Source: Lachnospiraceae bacterium UBA7050 (GTDB taxonomy: Bacteria > Bacillota > Clostridia > Lachnospirales > Lachnospiraceae). Taken from it: DNA of 39,051 nt. A program made the position numbers and the translations under genes. This document shows positions 1 through 7,210 of this stretch, piece after piece; within the stretch, counting starts at the first letter, position 1; every line of letters begins with the position of its first letter. The notes beneath the pieces are model-generated. The model searched no databases. It saw only the letters and a list, made by a program, of their open reading frames with translations, and had not been told where the DNA came from. The stretch spans positions 1-39,051 of the forward strand of contig DLAJ01000004.1 of NCBI GenBank assembly GCA_002493905.1, given 5' to 3'.

Positions 1-59
1 GGAATTTAGTTTTGCAAATGACCTTGCGGATTTTTTTCATGATTTTGCAAAATTAGGGC

Positions 60-88
60 TTGCATTTTTATGCGGAATCCTGTATACT
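60..88 (+). promoter_or_regulatory. Sigma-A-type promoter of the tRNA-Gln gene
   Basis: TTGCAT at 60-65 and TATACT at 83-88 are separated by exactly 17 bases, which predicts a transcript start near 95, about 33 bases before the tRNA. This is read directly from the sequence; activity is inferred. Confidence 0.7.
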
Positions 89-127
89 TGTCAAGTGTTA
101 GGCAGTGATGTCGCTGTTCTATGACAT

Positions 128-199
128 TGGGCTATCGCCAAATGGTAAGGCAACGGACTCTGACTCCGTCATTTCAAGGTTCGAATCCTTGTAGCCCAG
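128..199 (+). tRNA. tRNA-Gln (anticodon CUG)
   Basis: The acceptor arms TGGGCTA (128-134) and TAGCCCA (192-198) pair fully, with discriminator G at 199. The anticodon stem ACGGA/TCCGT encloses the loop CTCTGAC, giving anticodon CUG, which reads CAG glutamine codons. The T arm is CAAGG-TTCGAAT-CCTTG. The 3' CCA is not encoded and must be added after transcription. The gene stands alone between its own promoter and terminator. Confidence 0.95.
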
Positions 200-203
200 T
201 TAA

Positions 204-230
204 AGCGCTCGATATTCGGGCGCTATTTTT
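204..230 (+). terminator. Rho-independent terminator of tRNA-Gln
   Basis: An 8-bp stem (AGCGCTCG with CGGGCGCT, one G-U pair) closes an ATATT loop and is followed by A and five T residues. It sits five bases after the tRNA. Confidence 0.8.
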
Positions 231-256
231 AACTTATAGGAAATTCCTCACCTAGA

Positions 257-323
257 AGAACGCGCAGCGTTCAAAGGAGTTTGCGGAACGCAAACTCTGA
301 AAGACCGCGAAGCGGTCTTTTTT
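257..323 (+). repeat. Cluster of three short hairpins, the last terminator-like
   Basis: Three perfect hairpins with three-base loops follow one another: GAACGC/GCGTTC (258-272), GAGTTTGCG/CGCAAACTC (277-297) and AAAGACCGC/GCGGTCTTT (300-320) ending in six T residues. The last is a plausible terminator for read-through from the tRNA unit. The same modules recur near 3290-3332 and 6912-6959. Confidence 0.75.
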
Positions 324-388
324 ATCTCATAGTGAAGGACATCTGCGTTTTGGGCAGGGTCGGAGGAAATTTTGTTTGAGGAGCTGCT

Positions 389-1222
389 ATGTATCAGTTT
401 GAGAGCAGAGTGCGCTATTCCGAGACGGACAGCCGGGGAAGGCTGACGCCGGAGGGAATTATGGAATATTTTGAAGACTGTACAACGTTTCATTCCGAGG
501 ACGTTGGGCTCGGCGTACAATTTTTGAAAAAGCAAAGCCGCGCGTGGGTACTTTCTTTTCTTCAGATAGAGGTGAACCGGTATCCGTCCATGGGAGAGCG
601 GATTGTGATTCAGACAATTCCTTATGAAATTAAAAGCTTTTTGGGATATCGGAATTTTATTATGCGGACCAGCGGGGATGAGGTGCTGGCATATGCCAAT
701 TCTATGTGGACATATCTGGATATCAGCGCCGGAAAACCTGTGAGGGCGTCGGAGGCTGAGATTCATGCATATGGTCTTTCGGAGCGTTATCCGATGGATT
801 ATGCACCGCGTAAGATCGCACTGCCTGAGAGGCTGAAAAGCGTGGAAGAAATTGTTGTAAAGCCGCATCACCTTGACACGAACAATCATGTCAATAATGT
901 GGAGTATGTGCGTATGGCAAGGGAGCTTGTGCAGGATGAACATGGCTGGAACGGCGCCTCAAACAGCCGGAACATACAGGGAGCCGGTGCGGCGGATGGT
1001 GCACAGGGCATGTGCGGAAATAGGGAATTTGCCGCCGGAGAGCCGTTTTTGTGCGGAATCCGTGTGGAATATAAACAGTCGGCGCTGCTTGGGGATGTAA
1101 TCTATCCTGCTTTTGCGTGGGACGCCGGCGGCAGCAGGATGGTGGTTTCCCTGAATGATAACAGCGGGAAGCCTTATGCTGTTGTGGAATTGAAATATGG
1201 AAAGCATGATCCTGTGGAGTAA
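389..1222 (+). CDS. Acyl-ACP thioesterase (FatA/FatB-like)
   Basis: Predicted cytoplasmic hydrolase releasing free fatty acids from acyl carrier protein. The 277-residue protein has the two-hotdog layout of bacterial acyl-ACP thioesterases. The N-terminal hotdog begins with RYSETDSRGRLTPEGIMEYFED and contains RAWVLSFLQIEVNRYP; the second contains the signature HHLDTNNHVNNVEYVRMA around residues 160-177, with the Asn and His expected in the active site. ATG 389 has GAGGAG five bases upstream. The second hotdog carries an insert of about 30 residues (roughly 188-217) rich in Gly, Ala and Asn, which is not typical and may be a surface loop. It is followed after 141 bases by cvfB, possibly co-transcribed. 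Family assignment is firm; chain-length specificity cannot be read. Confidence 0.85.
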   Translation: MYQFESRVRYSETDSRGRLTPEGIMEYFEDCTTFHSEDVGLGVQFLKKQSRAWVLSFLQIEVNRYPSMGERIVIQTIPYEIKSFLGYRNFIMRTSGDEVLAYANSMWTYLDISAGKPVRASEAEIHAYGLSERYPMDYAPRKIALPERLKSVEEIVVKPHHLDTNNHVNNVEYVRMARELVQDEHGWNGASNSRNIQGAGAADGAQGMCGNREFAAGEPFLCGIRVEYKQSALLGDVIYPAFAWDAGGSRMVVSLNDNSGKPYAVVELKYGKHDPVE

Positions 1223-1363
1223 GGCAGAGATATCCGGTATAATTGCAGACTGTGCGGAAAACAGGGCGGTGCGGAAAGGCATATTGCTGCTGAGTGCTCC
1301 TGCAGGATTATCAGGCTGTACGAAAACAGGAACTGCGCAGGGAGATTGTAAAGGGAGAGTATC

Positions 1364-2209
1364 ATGGAAGTGGGAGCGTGGCAGAGTCTGCTCTGTGTGC
1401 GGAAAGTAGAATTTGGCGTATATCTTGCCGAGCGGCAGGACGCGCCGCGTGAAGAACGGGTATTGCTTCCGGCAAAACAGGTGCCGGAAAATTTGGAAGT
1501 CGGTGACCGTATTGACGTATTTCTTTATCGGGATTCGGGAGACCGCCTGATTGCAACTGTAAATGCGCCGCTGATTGTAAAAGGGCAGACTGCACGTTTG
1601 AAAGTCGTTGAAGTCGGAAGAGTCGGCGCGTTCTTAAACTGGGGGTTGGAAAAGGACCTGCTTTTACCGTTTAAGGAGCAGACGAGGAAGGTAGATATAG
1701 GAGAGGAATGTCTTGTTGCGCTCTATGTTGATAAAAGCGGACGTCTCTGCGCGACAATGAACGTCTATGAGTTTTTGGAGCAGGACAGCCCTTATCAAAA
1801 AGATGATATGGTGAGTGGGACGATCTATGAGACGAGCAAAAATTTTGGCGTGTTTGTGGCGGTGGATGACCGGTACAGTGCACTGATCCCGGCAAAAGAA
1901 TGTTATGGCAGCCTTCGGATTGGTGATACTATTACGGCACGCGTGACACAGGTCAAGGAGGATGGCAGACTGGATTTAAGCGTCCGTGAAAAGGCGTATC
2001 TTCAGATTGAAAAAGATGCCGTGCGCATTCTGGCGGCGCTTGATGCGGCGGGCGGTTTTCTTGATCTTTACGACAAGTCCTCTCCTGAACAGATCAAAAG
2101 CCGGCTGGATATGAGTAAAAACGAGTTTAAGCGTGCGGTCGGGCATCTTCTGAAAACCGGAGAAATTACGCAGGAGAATAACGGCATTCGCAGAAGGGGG
2201 ATTTCATGA
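1364..2209 (+). CDS. cvfB: CvfB-family S1 RNA-binding protein
   Basis: A 281-residue cytoplasmic protein with the CvfB/YitL architecture: three successive S1-type OB folds (about residues 5-60, 70-135 and 145-210; the third reads GTIYETSKNFGVFVAVDD and ends LDLSVREK) and a C-terminal winged-helix segment (about 225-281, DMSKNEFKRAVGHLLKTGEI). The family binds RNA and affects virulence-factor expression in Staphylococcus; a precise molecular role is not established. ATG 1364 has AAGGGAGAG just upstream. Its stop overlaps the start of the next gene as ATGA, so translational coupling with the CPBP protease gene is likely. Confidence 0.88.
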   Translation: MEVGAWQSLLCVRKVEFGVYLAERQDAPREERVLLPAKQVPENLEVGDRIDVFLYRDSGDRLIATVNAPLIVKGQTARLKVVEVGRVGAFLNWGLEKDLLLPFKEQTRKVDIGEECLVALYVDKSGRLCATMNVYEFLEQDSPYQKDDMVSGTIYETSKNFGVFVAVDDRYSALIPAKECYGSLRIGDTITARVTQVKEDGRLDLSVREKAYLQIEKDAVRILAALDAAGGFLDLYDKSSPEQIKSRLDMSKNEFKRAVGHLLKTGEITQENNGIRRRGIS

Positions 2210-3144
2210 ACGCAAAAAAAACAAACTGGTTGTTTGTCGCTGTTTTTTTCATGTATCATGCAGTGTCACAAGGACTGATTTATTACATTACGCATATTGG
2301 CATGATCGGTCTGATACCGCTCAATATGGTGAGTGAGCTGATTTTTGTGATTCCAGCCGTTGTGTTTGTGCTGGCAACGCACACAAAATGGCGCGATATG
2401 CTGAAGCTGAATAAAATCCGGATATCAACCGTGCTGATTGTGATTTTGTTTACGTTTCTATGTATGCCCCTTGTCACGGTCGTGAATCTTGCCACACAGT
2501 TTTTTGTGGAAAATGCGGTCGAAGCAAGCAGCACCATGTTTATGATGATGCCGTTTGGCGTGACATTCTTTATTATTGCAATTTATGCGCCGGTCTGTGA
2601 GGAAGTTGTGTTCCGCGGTGTTGCGTATGAATCGCTGAAAAGAGATATGAGCGTTTTTAAGGCGATGTGTATTTCGGCAGTCTTTTTTGGCCTTGCACAT
2701 ATGAATTTCAATCAGGCGGCATATGCGCTGCTTTTAGGAATCATTCTTGTAATGGTGCGTGAGGCGGCCGGGAGCCTGTGGGCAACGATTTTGGTGCATG
2801 TGGTTTTTAACGGATGGAATGTTGTACTGATGTACGCGGGGGAATGGATCGAAGAAGCGTTTCCTGATCTTGCCGGTGAAAGTGCGGCAGTTATGCAGAC
2901 AACAGCCGAGCGTAATGAGATGCTGGCGCAGATGCTTGGTGTTTATATTCCCATTGCAGCGGTTACGACAGTGCTGGCCGCCTGTGTACTTGTGTGGATG
3001 GCCGGACGGGAGGGACGCAAAGAAGAGCTGCGGAATATCTGGCGCGGAAGGAAAGAAGGAAAAAAGAATGGCTTAGCATGGCTCATTCCGTTTATTGCAG
3101 TGCTGGCGCTCTATCTTGGATATATGCTGTATACTGTTATTTAA
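2206..3144 (+). CDS. CPBP-family intramembrane metalloprotease
   Basis: A 312-residue polytopic membrane protein with about eight hydrophobic segments. It carries the three CPBP (Abi, CAAX-protease-like) motifs: EEVVFR with E132, E133 and R137; FGLAH with H165; and HVVFN with H198 and N202. All expected catalytic and metal-binding residues are present, so it should be active in the membrane. Bacterial members act in bacteriocin immunity, protein maturation or unknown processes, and the substrate here is unknown. The start overlaps the cvfB stop by four bases. A segment rich in Arg, Lys and Glu around residues 264-290 precedes a last hydrophobic helix. A strong bidirectional terminator follows about 60 bases after the stop. 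Confidence 0.87.
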   Translation: MNAKKTNWLFVAVFFMYHAVSQGLIYYITHIGMIGLIPLNMVSELIFVIPAVVFVLATHTKWRDMLKLNKIRISTVLIVILFTFLCMPLVTVVNLATQFFVENAVEASSTMFMMMPFGVTFFIIAIYAPVCEEVVFRGVAYESLKRDMSVFKAMCISAVFFGLAHMNFNQAAYALLLGIILVMVREAAGSLWATILVHVVFNGWNVVLMYAGEWIEEAFPDLAGESAAVMQTTAERNEMLAQMLGVYIPIAAVTTVLAACVLVWMAGREGRKEELRNIWRGRKEGKKNGLAWLIPFIAVLALYLGYMLYTVI

Positions 3145-3202
3145 CGGGATAATATATTGTCGGTCTTTGCATAAAAAGACATGCTTATAATGTGCTGAAA
3201 AT

Positions 3203-3233
3203 AAAAAAGAGTTTCCATCGGAAACTCTTTTTT
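3203..3233. terminator. Bidirectional rho-independent terminator
   Basis: A 14-bp perfect stem (six A, GAGTTTCC / GGAAACTC, six T) has the three-base loop ATC. It works on paper in both directions, closing the cvfB-CPBP operon and backing up the convergent minus-strand motility gene. Confidence 0.85.
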
Positions 3234-3286
3234 GTAAACGGGGAAAACTACAGTCTAAAAAACGGAGGAAATTCCTTGCTCCCGGA

Positions 3287-3332
3287 AGACTTTCCGAAGG
3301 AAACTCTGAAAGACCGCTCCGCGGTCTTTTTT
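3287..3332 (-). terminator. Tandem hairpins with terminator after the YjfB-like gene
   Basis: AAAGACCGC-TCC-GCGGTCTTT at 3309-3329 is flanked by T residues on the right and forms a stem directly after the stop codon of the minus-strand gene. A second imperfect hairpin (GACTTTCC / GGAAACTC) lies at 3289-3306. The shared string AAACTCTGAAAGACCGC is identical to the cluster near 291-308. Confidence 0.7.
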
Positions 3333-3534
3333 AGACAGACATATCAAAGTTTGCCCCGATATGAGGATTGACGGACAACTCCATAGAAGATGCCGTCGGT
3401 GCGGAGCCGAGCAGTTCAGAGATCTGGGAACCGGCTGACTCCATACTGTCCAACACATTTCCGAGTACCGCATAGCCGACAGAACTCATCAGTCTGGACT
3501 GTGCCATACCCATCGATAAAGCAGCAATATCCAT
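3331..3534 (-). CDS. YjfB-family putative motility protein
   Basis: A 67-residue protein starting MDIAALSMGMAQ and containing LGNVLDSMESAGSQISELL, matching the small YjfB-type putative motility family found in flagellated Firmicutes. Molecular function is unknown. ATG at 3532-3534 (minus strand) is preceded by AAAGGAGT at good spacing. Upstream at 3579-3586 lies GCCGATAT (minus strand), the -10 element of sigma-D flagellar promoters, which supports a link to motility. Hairpin terminators follow the stop. It is divergent from the regulator gene at 3770. Confidence 0.8.
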   Translation of the reverse strand: MDIAALSMGMAQSRLMSSVGYAVLGNVLDSMESAGSQISELLGSAPTASSMELSVNPHIGANFDMSV

Positions 3535-3578
3535 AGCGTCTACTCCTTTTCTTCTGCGTTGTATAGCTTCTATTTATT

Positions 3579-3586
3579 ATATCGGC
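3579..3586 (-). promoter_or_regulatory. Sigma-D-type -10 element for the YjfB-like gene
   Basis: Read on the minus strand this is GCCGATAT followed by AATAAATAG, matching the sigma-D (FliA-type) -10 consensus. The -35 position 15 bases upstream reads TTTG rather than TAAA, so the match is only half convincing. It sits about 45 bases before the start codon. Confidence 0.5.
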
Positions 3587-3667
3587 ACGTGGAGGGAGAT
3601 ACAAAATACTGCAAAAGGTAAAAAATGCATAAAAAAAATATGTTTTGAGGTAGATTTTTTTGTGTAT

Positions 3668-3695
3668 TTGTATTAAAATAAAAATTGGGTATACA
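3668..3695 (+). promoter_or_regulatory. Candidate promoter of the CdaR-like regulator
   Basis: TTGTAT (3668-3673) and TATACA (3690-3695) lie 16 bases apart in a very AT-rich stretch about 75 bases before the gene. The match is moderate. Confidence 0.4.
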
Positions 3696-3769
3696 TTTTT
3701 AGACTATAAAGGCAAACCGCATTTGTATAGGTTGAACAAATGAGAAGGTAAAAAGGGGAGAAGAGGCTT

Positions 3770-4858
3770 ATGATATCGAATCAAATTTTACAGAACACGA
3801 TAGATGGGCTGAAAGCGATTGCACGTACGGATTTATGTGTGATGGATACGGACGGCAAGGTTGTGGCGGCAACGGACGATAAAATGGAGGGCGGCAGGCA
3901 GGAGGTGCCGGATTTTGCAGCATCGCCTGCAGACAGTCAGGAAATACAGGGTGCCCAGTTCTTTAAGATTTATGATGAACAGCAGCTGGAATATATTCTG
4001 GTGGTTACCGGCACAGGGGAAAATTTGTATATGGTCGGAAAGATGGCGGCCTTTCAGATTCAGAACCTGCTGATCGCATACAAGGAGCGGTTTGATAAAG
4101 ACAATTTTATTAAGAACCTGCTGCTTGACAATCTTCTGCTGGTGGACATTTACAGCAGGGCTAAAAAGCTACATATTCAGACGGATGCAAAACGCGTTGT
4201 AATGATCATTGAATCAGAAAGAGGGAAGGACAGCAATGTTTTAGAACTTCTGCGCGGGTATTATGGCGCCAACGGCAAAGAGTTTGTGACGGCGGTTGAC
4301 GAGAACAGTGTGATTGTAGTGAAGGAGCTTGAGGATAGCGACGGAGCGCGGGAACTGGAAAAATCTGCAAGGTCGATGTCGGGATTTCTCGCCCGCGAGG
4401 GCGTTGAAAACACTCGTATTTCGTATGGTACGGTTGTCGGTGAGATCAAAGAAGTCAGCCGGTCCTATAAAGAGGCGAAGATGGCGCTTGACGTCGGAAA
4501 AATCTTTTTTGATGAGCGGGAGATCATTGCATATTCCGAACTCGGTATCGGCAGGCTGATTTATCAGCTTCCCATACCGCTTTGCAAAATGTTTATCCGG
4601 GAAATCTTTGGCAGTAAAGGACCTGACGAGTTTGATGAAGAGACGTTGACGACAATCTACAAATTTTTTGAGAACAGTTTGAATGTTTCAGAAACGTCAC
4701 GGCAGCTTTTTATTCATCGAAACACACTCGTATATAGATTGGACAAACTGCAGAAAGGAACCGGTTTGGATTTGCGTGTGTTTGAGGATGCCATCACGTT
4801 TAAGATTGCTTTGATGGTTGTAAAATACATGAAATATATGGAAAATTTTGAGTACTAA
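3770..4858 (+). CDS. CdaR/PucR-family transcriptional regulator
   Basis: A 362-residue regulator. Residues about 1-110 form an N-terminal sensor resembling the sugar-diacid recognition domain (starts NQILQNTIDGLKAIARTDLCVMD). The middle (about 125-265) resembles the GGDEF-like domain of this group (ISYGTVVGEIKEVSRSYKEA). The C-terminus (about 295-355) is the HTH_30 helix-turn-helix, LNVSETSRQLFIHRNTLVYRL. The family binds DNA and usually responds to small organic acids, but the ligand is not predictable here. The start has the purine-rich site GGGGAGAAGAGG upstream. It lies directly before ftsE, and whether it controls that block is unknown. Two hairpins without T tracts follow the stop. Confidence 0.82.
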   Translation: MISNQILQNTIDGLKAIARTDLCVMDTDGKVVAATDDKMEGGRQEVPDFAASPADSQEIQGAQFFKIYDEQQLEYILVVTGTGENLYMVGKMAAFQIQNLLIAYKERFDKDNFIKNLLLDNLLLVDIYSRAKKLHIQTDAKRVVMIIESERGKDSNVLELLRGYYGANGKEFVTAVDENSVIVVKELEDSDGARELEKSARSMSGFLAREGVENTRISYGTVVGEIKEVSRSYKEAKMALDVGKIFFDEREIIAYSELGIGRLIYQLPIPLCKMFIREIFGSKGPDEFDEETLTTIYKFFENSLNVSETSRQLFIHRNTLVYRLDKLQKGTGLDLRVFEDAITFKIALMVVKYMKYMENFEY

Positions 4859-4860
4859 TA

Positions 4861-4923
4861 AGTTTGAAAGTAAACTTTCAAACTACTTATTGGTGCAATA
4901 TCGCAGGCATTTGCCTGCGATAT
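4861..4923 (+). other. Two perfect hairpins between the regulator and ftsE
   Basis: AGTTTGAAAG/CTTTCAAACT (4861-4884, loop TAAA) and ATATCGCAGGC/GCCTGCGATAT (4898-4923, loop ATTT) are perfect stems of 10 and 11 bp. Neither has a T tract, so they look less like terminators than mRNA-processing or stability structures at the 3' end of the regulator mRNA or the 5' end of the ftsE mRNA. Confidence 0.5.
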
Positions 4924-4968
4924 GCAGGGGTATAAGAATACAAGTAATTTAGAAAGGCTGGAAAAACA

Positions 4969-6024
4969 TTGAGAGAAGATACAAAGGCAGTACAGTCGGC
5001 AGGCACGGCGCAGGGGAGAGATGCGTCACATGCGGGGACGCCGGAACGGGGGAAATCAGCATCCGGACCGGGAGCGCTGGAACGGGGGAAATCAGCATCC
5101 GGACCGGGAGCACCGGAACGGGGGAAATCAGTATCCGGACCGGGAGCACTGGTACAGGCAAAACCTGTATCTCTGTCCGGGGGTTCAGTGCATGCAAAGC
5201 CGGTGGGACACGCAAAGCCGGTTCCGGGGACGGCGGATGGAGAAAAGAGCAGGTATAAAAAAATATCCGAAGAGGCAGTAAAGCCGGCGGATTCAATCAC
5301 GGGAAGAAGAAAGAAGAAAGCAGCTCCGCCGGAGGAAGCCATTGTTCTTGATCATGTTGTGAAAACTTATCAGATGGGGGCTCCCGCCTTAAATGGAATT
5401 TCTTTGAAGGTAAAGAGAGGAGAGTTTGTTTTTATTGTAGGGGACAGCGGGTCCGGTAAATCGACATTGATTAAGCTGCTTTTGAGGGAGCTGCTTCCTA
5501 CAGAGGGCAGCATTACGGTGAACGGTACGAATGTGGTGCGTCTGCGGCGGAGGAAAATACCGAAGTTCCGAAGAGGCATTGGCGTTGTTTTTCAGGACTT
5601 CCGGCTGTTAAAGGACCGGAATGTCTATGATAATGTTGCGTTCGCGCAGCTGGTTATTCAGGCAAAGGCGCGCGACATCCGCAGAAATGTGCCGATGATG
5701 CTTTCACTCGTAGGGCTTGCAGGAAAATACAAGGCAAAGCCGAAGCAGCTTTCGGGAGGCGAGCAGCAGAGAGTGGCGCTTGCGCGTGCACTTGTCAACA
5801 ATCCGCCGATTCTGCTTGCGGACGAGCCGACCGGAAATCTTGATCCCAAGAATTCATGGGAGATTATGAAACTATTAGAGGAAATTAACGAAAAAGGGAC
5901 AACGGTACTCGTCGTTACACATAACAGGGAAATCGTCAACGCTATGAAGAAGCGTGTCATTACCATGAAAAAAGGCGTGATCGTGAGCGACGAAGAACAG
6001 GGAGCATATATCGATGAGGATTAG
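4969..6024 (+). CDS. ftsE: FtsE, cell-division ABC transporter ATPase with N-terminal extension
   Basis: ATPase partner of FtsX at the division site or lateral wall; the pair transmits ATP hydrolysis across the membrane to activate peptidoglycan hydrolases. The conserved domain begins near residue 124 (IVLDHVVKTYQMGAPALNGI) and contains Walker A GDSGSGKST (about 158), the signature LSGGEQQRVALARAL (about 260), Walker B ILLADEPT (about 282) and the H-loop Histidine in VVTHNRE. Typical FtsE has about 230 residues; this reading frame has 351. The extra 120 residues are Gly/Pro/Ser/Lys-rich with three 12-residue repeats. The frame is open from TTG 4969, with an in-frame stop 24 bases upstream, and no ATG occurs before the ATPase domain. 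The start is uncertain; an internal GTG near 5188 is an alternative. The stop overlaps the ftsX start by 11 bases. Confidence 0.88.
   Translation: MREDTKAVQSAGTAQGRDASHAGTPERGKSASGPGALERGKSASGPGAPERGKSVSGPGALVQAKPVSLSGGSVHAKPVGHAKPVPGTADGEKSRYKKISEEAVKPADSITGRRKKKAAPPEEAIVLDHVVKTYQMGAPALNGISLKVKRGEFVFIVGDSGSGKSTLIKLLLRELLPTEGSITVNGTNVVRLRRRKIPKFRRGIGVVFQDFRLLKDRNVYDNVAFAQLVIQAKARDIRRNVPMMLSLVGLAGKYKAKPKQLSGGEQQRVALARALVNNPPILLADEPTGNLDPKNSWEIMKLLEEINEKGTTVLVVTHNREIVNAMKKRVITMKKGVIVSDEEQGAYIDED
5043..5150 (+). repeat. 36-bp tandem repeat (3 copies) inside ftsE
   Basis: Three near-identical 36-bp units begin at 5043, 5079 and 5115, each starting GGAACGGGGGAAATCAG. At 36 bp the unit keeps the frame and encodes a 12-residue repeat of the form ERGKSASGPGA plus one variable residue. 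A degenerate fourth unit follows from about 5151. Confidence 0.9.
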
Positions 6025-6913
6025 TACACTATTCTATACAATCAGGCAGGGTTTCAAGAATATTCTGCGCAACAAGTGGTTTTCTCTGGCGTCCATTGTC
6101 ACGACAAGCGCATGTCTGTTTCTGTTCGGCATCTTTTTCTGTATACTGACTAATTTTCAGAATATTGTAAGAACAGCCCAGCAGGGCGTCTGCGTCACGA
6201 TCTTTTTTGACGAGGATACCGAAGTATCACGCAAAGAGGAGATTGGACGTCTGCTGCTGGCACGTCCGGAAGTCAAAGATGTCTATTATGTATCGCCGGA
6301 AGAAGCCTGGGCATCTTTTTCAACAGATTATTTCGGCGAGGAATATGCAGCAGGCTTTACGGAAAATCCACTGCAATATTCGGATAACTTTCAAATATAT
6401 ATGAATGATGTTTCGATGCAGAGCGCCCTGGTCACATATATCAAATCGCTGAATAATGTGCGGAAGGTCAATCAGTCGGCGATCACAGCGAATATGCTGT
6501 CAGGAATGAACTCGCTTGTCTCGTATGTGACAATCGCAATTATCGGTCTGCTGTTGTTTGTGTCCATTTTCCTGATCAGTAACACGGTCATGATCGGTAT
6601 TTCCGTGCGCAAGGAGGAAATTTCCATTATGAAATATATTGGAGCGACGGATTTTTTCGTGCGTGCGCCGTTTGTCGTGGAAGGCATGCTGATCGGACTG
6701 ATTGGTTCGCTGATACCGCTTGCGATTATTTATGAACTATATAACCGTGTCATTCTCTATGTGACGGAACGGTTTTCCATGTTGGAGAGCCTGATGCATT
6801 TCCTGGATATCAATGAGGTGTTTGCAACGCTTGCACCGGTATCTATGGGGATTGGTGTTGGAATTGGCCTGCTGGGAAGCGTTGTGACGGTACGCAGGCA
6901 TTTGCGGGTCTAA
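6014..6913 (+). CDS. ftsX: FtsX, cell-division ABC transporter permease
   Basis: A 299-residue membrane protein with the FtsX layout. An N-terminal cytoplasmic tail (STLFYTIRQGFKNILRNKW) leads to TM1 (about 22-45), then an extracellular domain (about 50-165). Three further membrane segments lie near 170-195, 220-245 and 270-292. The conserved juxtamembrane stretch EEISIMKYIGATDFFVRAPFVVEG is present. The extracellular loop normally contacts a coiled-coil hydrolase activator, and such a protein (M23 peptidase) is encoded next. ATG 6014 lies within the 3' end of ftsE, indicating translational coupling. Hairpins begin within one base of the stop. Confidence 0.93.
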   Translation: MRISTLFYTIRQGFKNILRNKWFSLASIVTTSACLFLFGIFFCILTNFQNIVRTAQQGVCVTIFFDEDTEVSRKEEIGRLLLARPEVKDVYYVSPEEAWASFSTDYFGEEYAAGFTENPLQYSDNFQIYMNDVSMQSALVTYIKSLNNVRKVNQSAITANMLSGMNSLVSYVTIAIIGLLLFVSIFLISNTVMIGISVRKEEISIMKYIGATDFFVRAPFVVEGMLIGLIGSLIPLAIIYELYNRVILYVTERFSMLESLMHFLDINEVFATLAPVSMGIGVGIGLLGSVVTVRRHLRV

Positions 6914-7119
6914 AAAAGAACGCGAAGCGTTCTTTAAGAGTTTCCTGCGGAAACTCTTTCGAAGAAAATTTCCCTGCGGGAAATTCTTCATTCGTGAAAT
7001 GATGCAGTTTCCCTGTGGGGGACTCTTCATTCATGAAATAATACAGTTTCCCTGCGGGTATTTCTTCATTCATGAAATAATGCAGTATCCTGCGGGAAAT
7101 TCTTCTTTCATGGAATACG
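6912..7119 (+). repeat. Hairpin cluster and 39-bp tandem repeat after ftsX
   Basis: Directly after ftsX come AAAGAACGC/GCGTTCTTT (6915-6935, loop GAA) and AAGAGTTTCC/GGAAACTCTT (6936-6958, loop TGC), both terminator-like. From about 6975 an approximately 39-bp unit is repeated about 3.5 times; its CTTCWTTC start recurs at 6986, 7025, 7064 and 7102. Each unit carries a small palindrome, TTCATTCATGAA, and a TTTCCC-TGC-GGG hairpin. No gene is supported here. Confidence 0.85.
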
Positions 7120-7210
7120 CTTTGCGGATTCTATAAGTATAAGGTAGTTTCTGATATGCGTTTTTTGCAGCCGGGTGACGCTTCTGATTGGAAGGGTGTG
7201 GAAGTTGATA

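Noticed and set aside
248..943. 231-codon minus-strand frame opposite the thioesterase
   Set aside because: Composition is unlike a real protein and it lies opposite a clear gene with a good start site.
6843..7073. Minus-strand frame with a 13-residue repeat
   Set aside because: It arises from the 39-bp DNA repeat and overlaps ftsX; no ribosome binding site or family resemblance.
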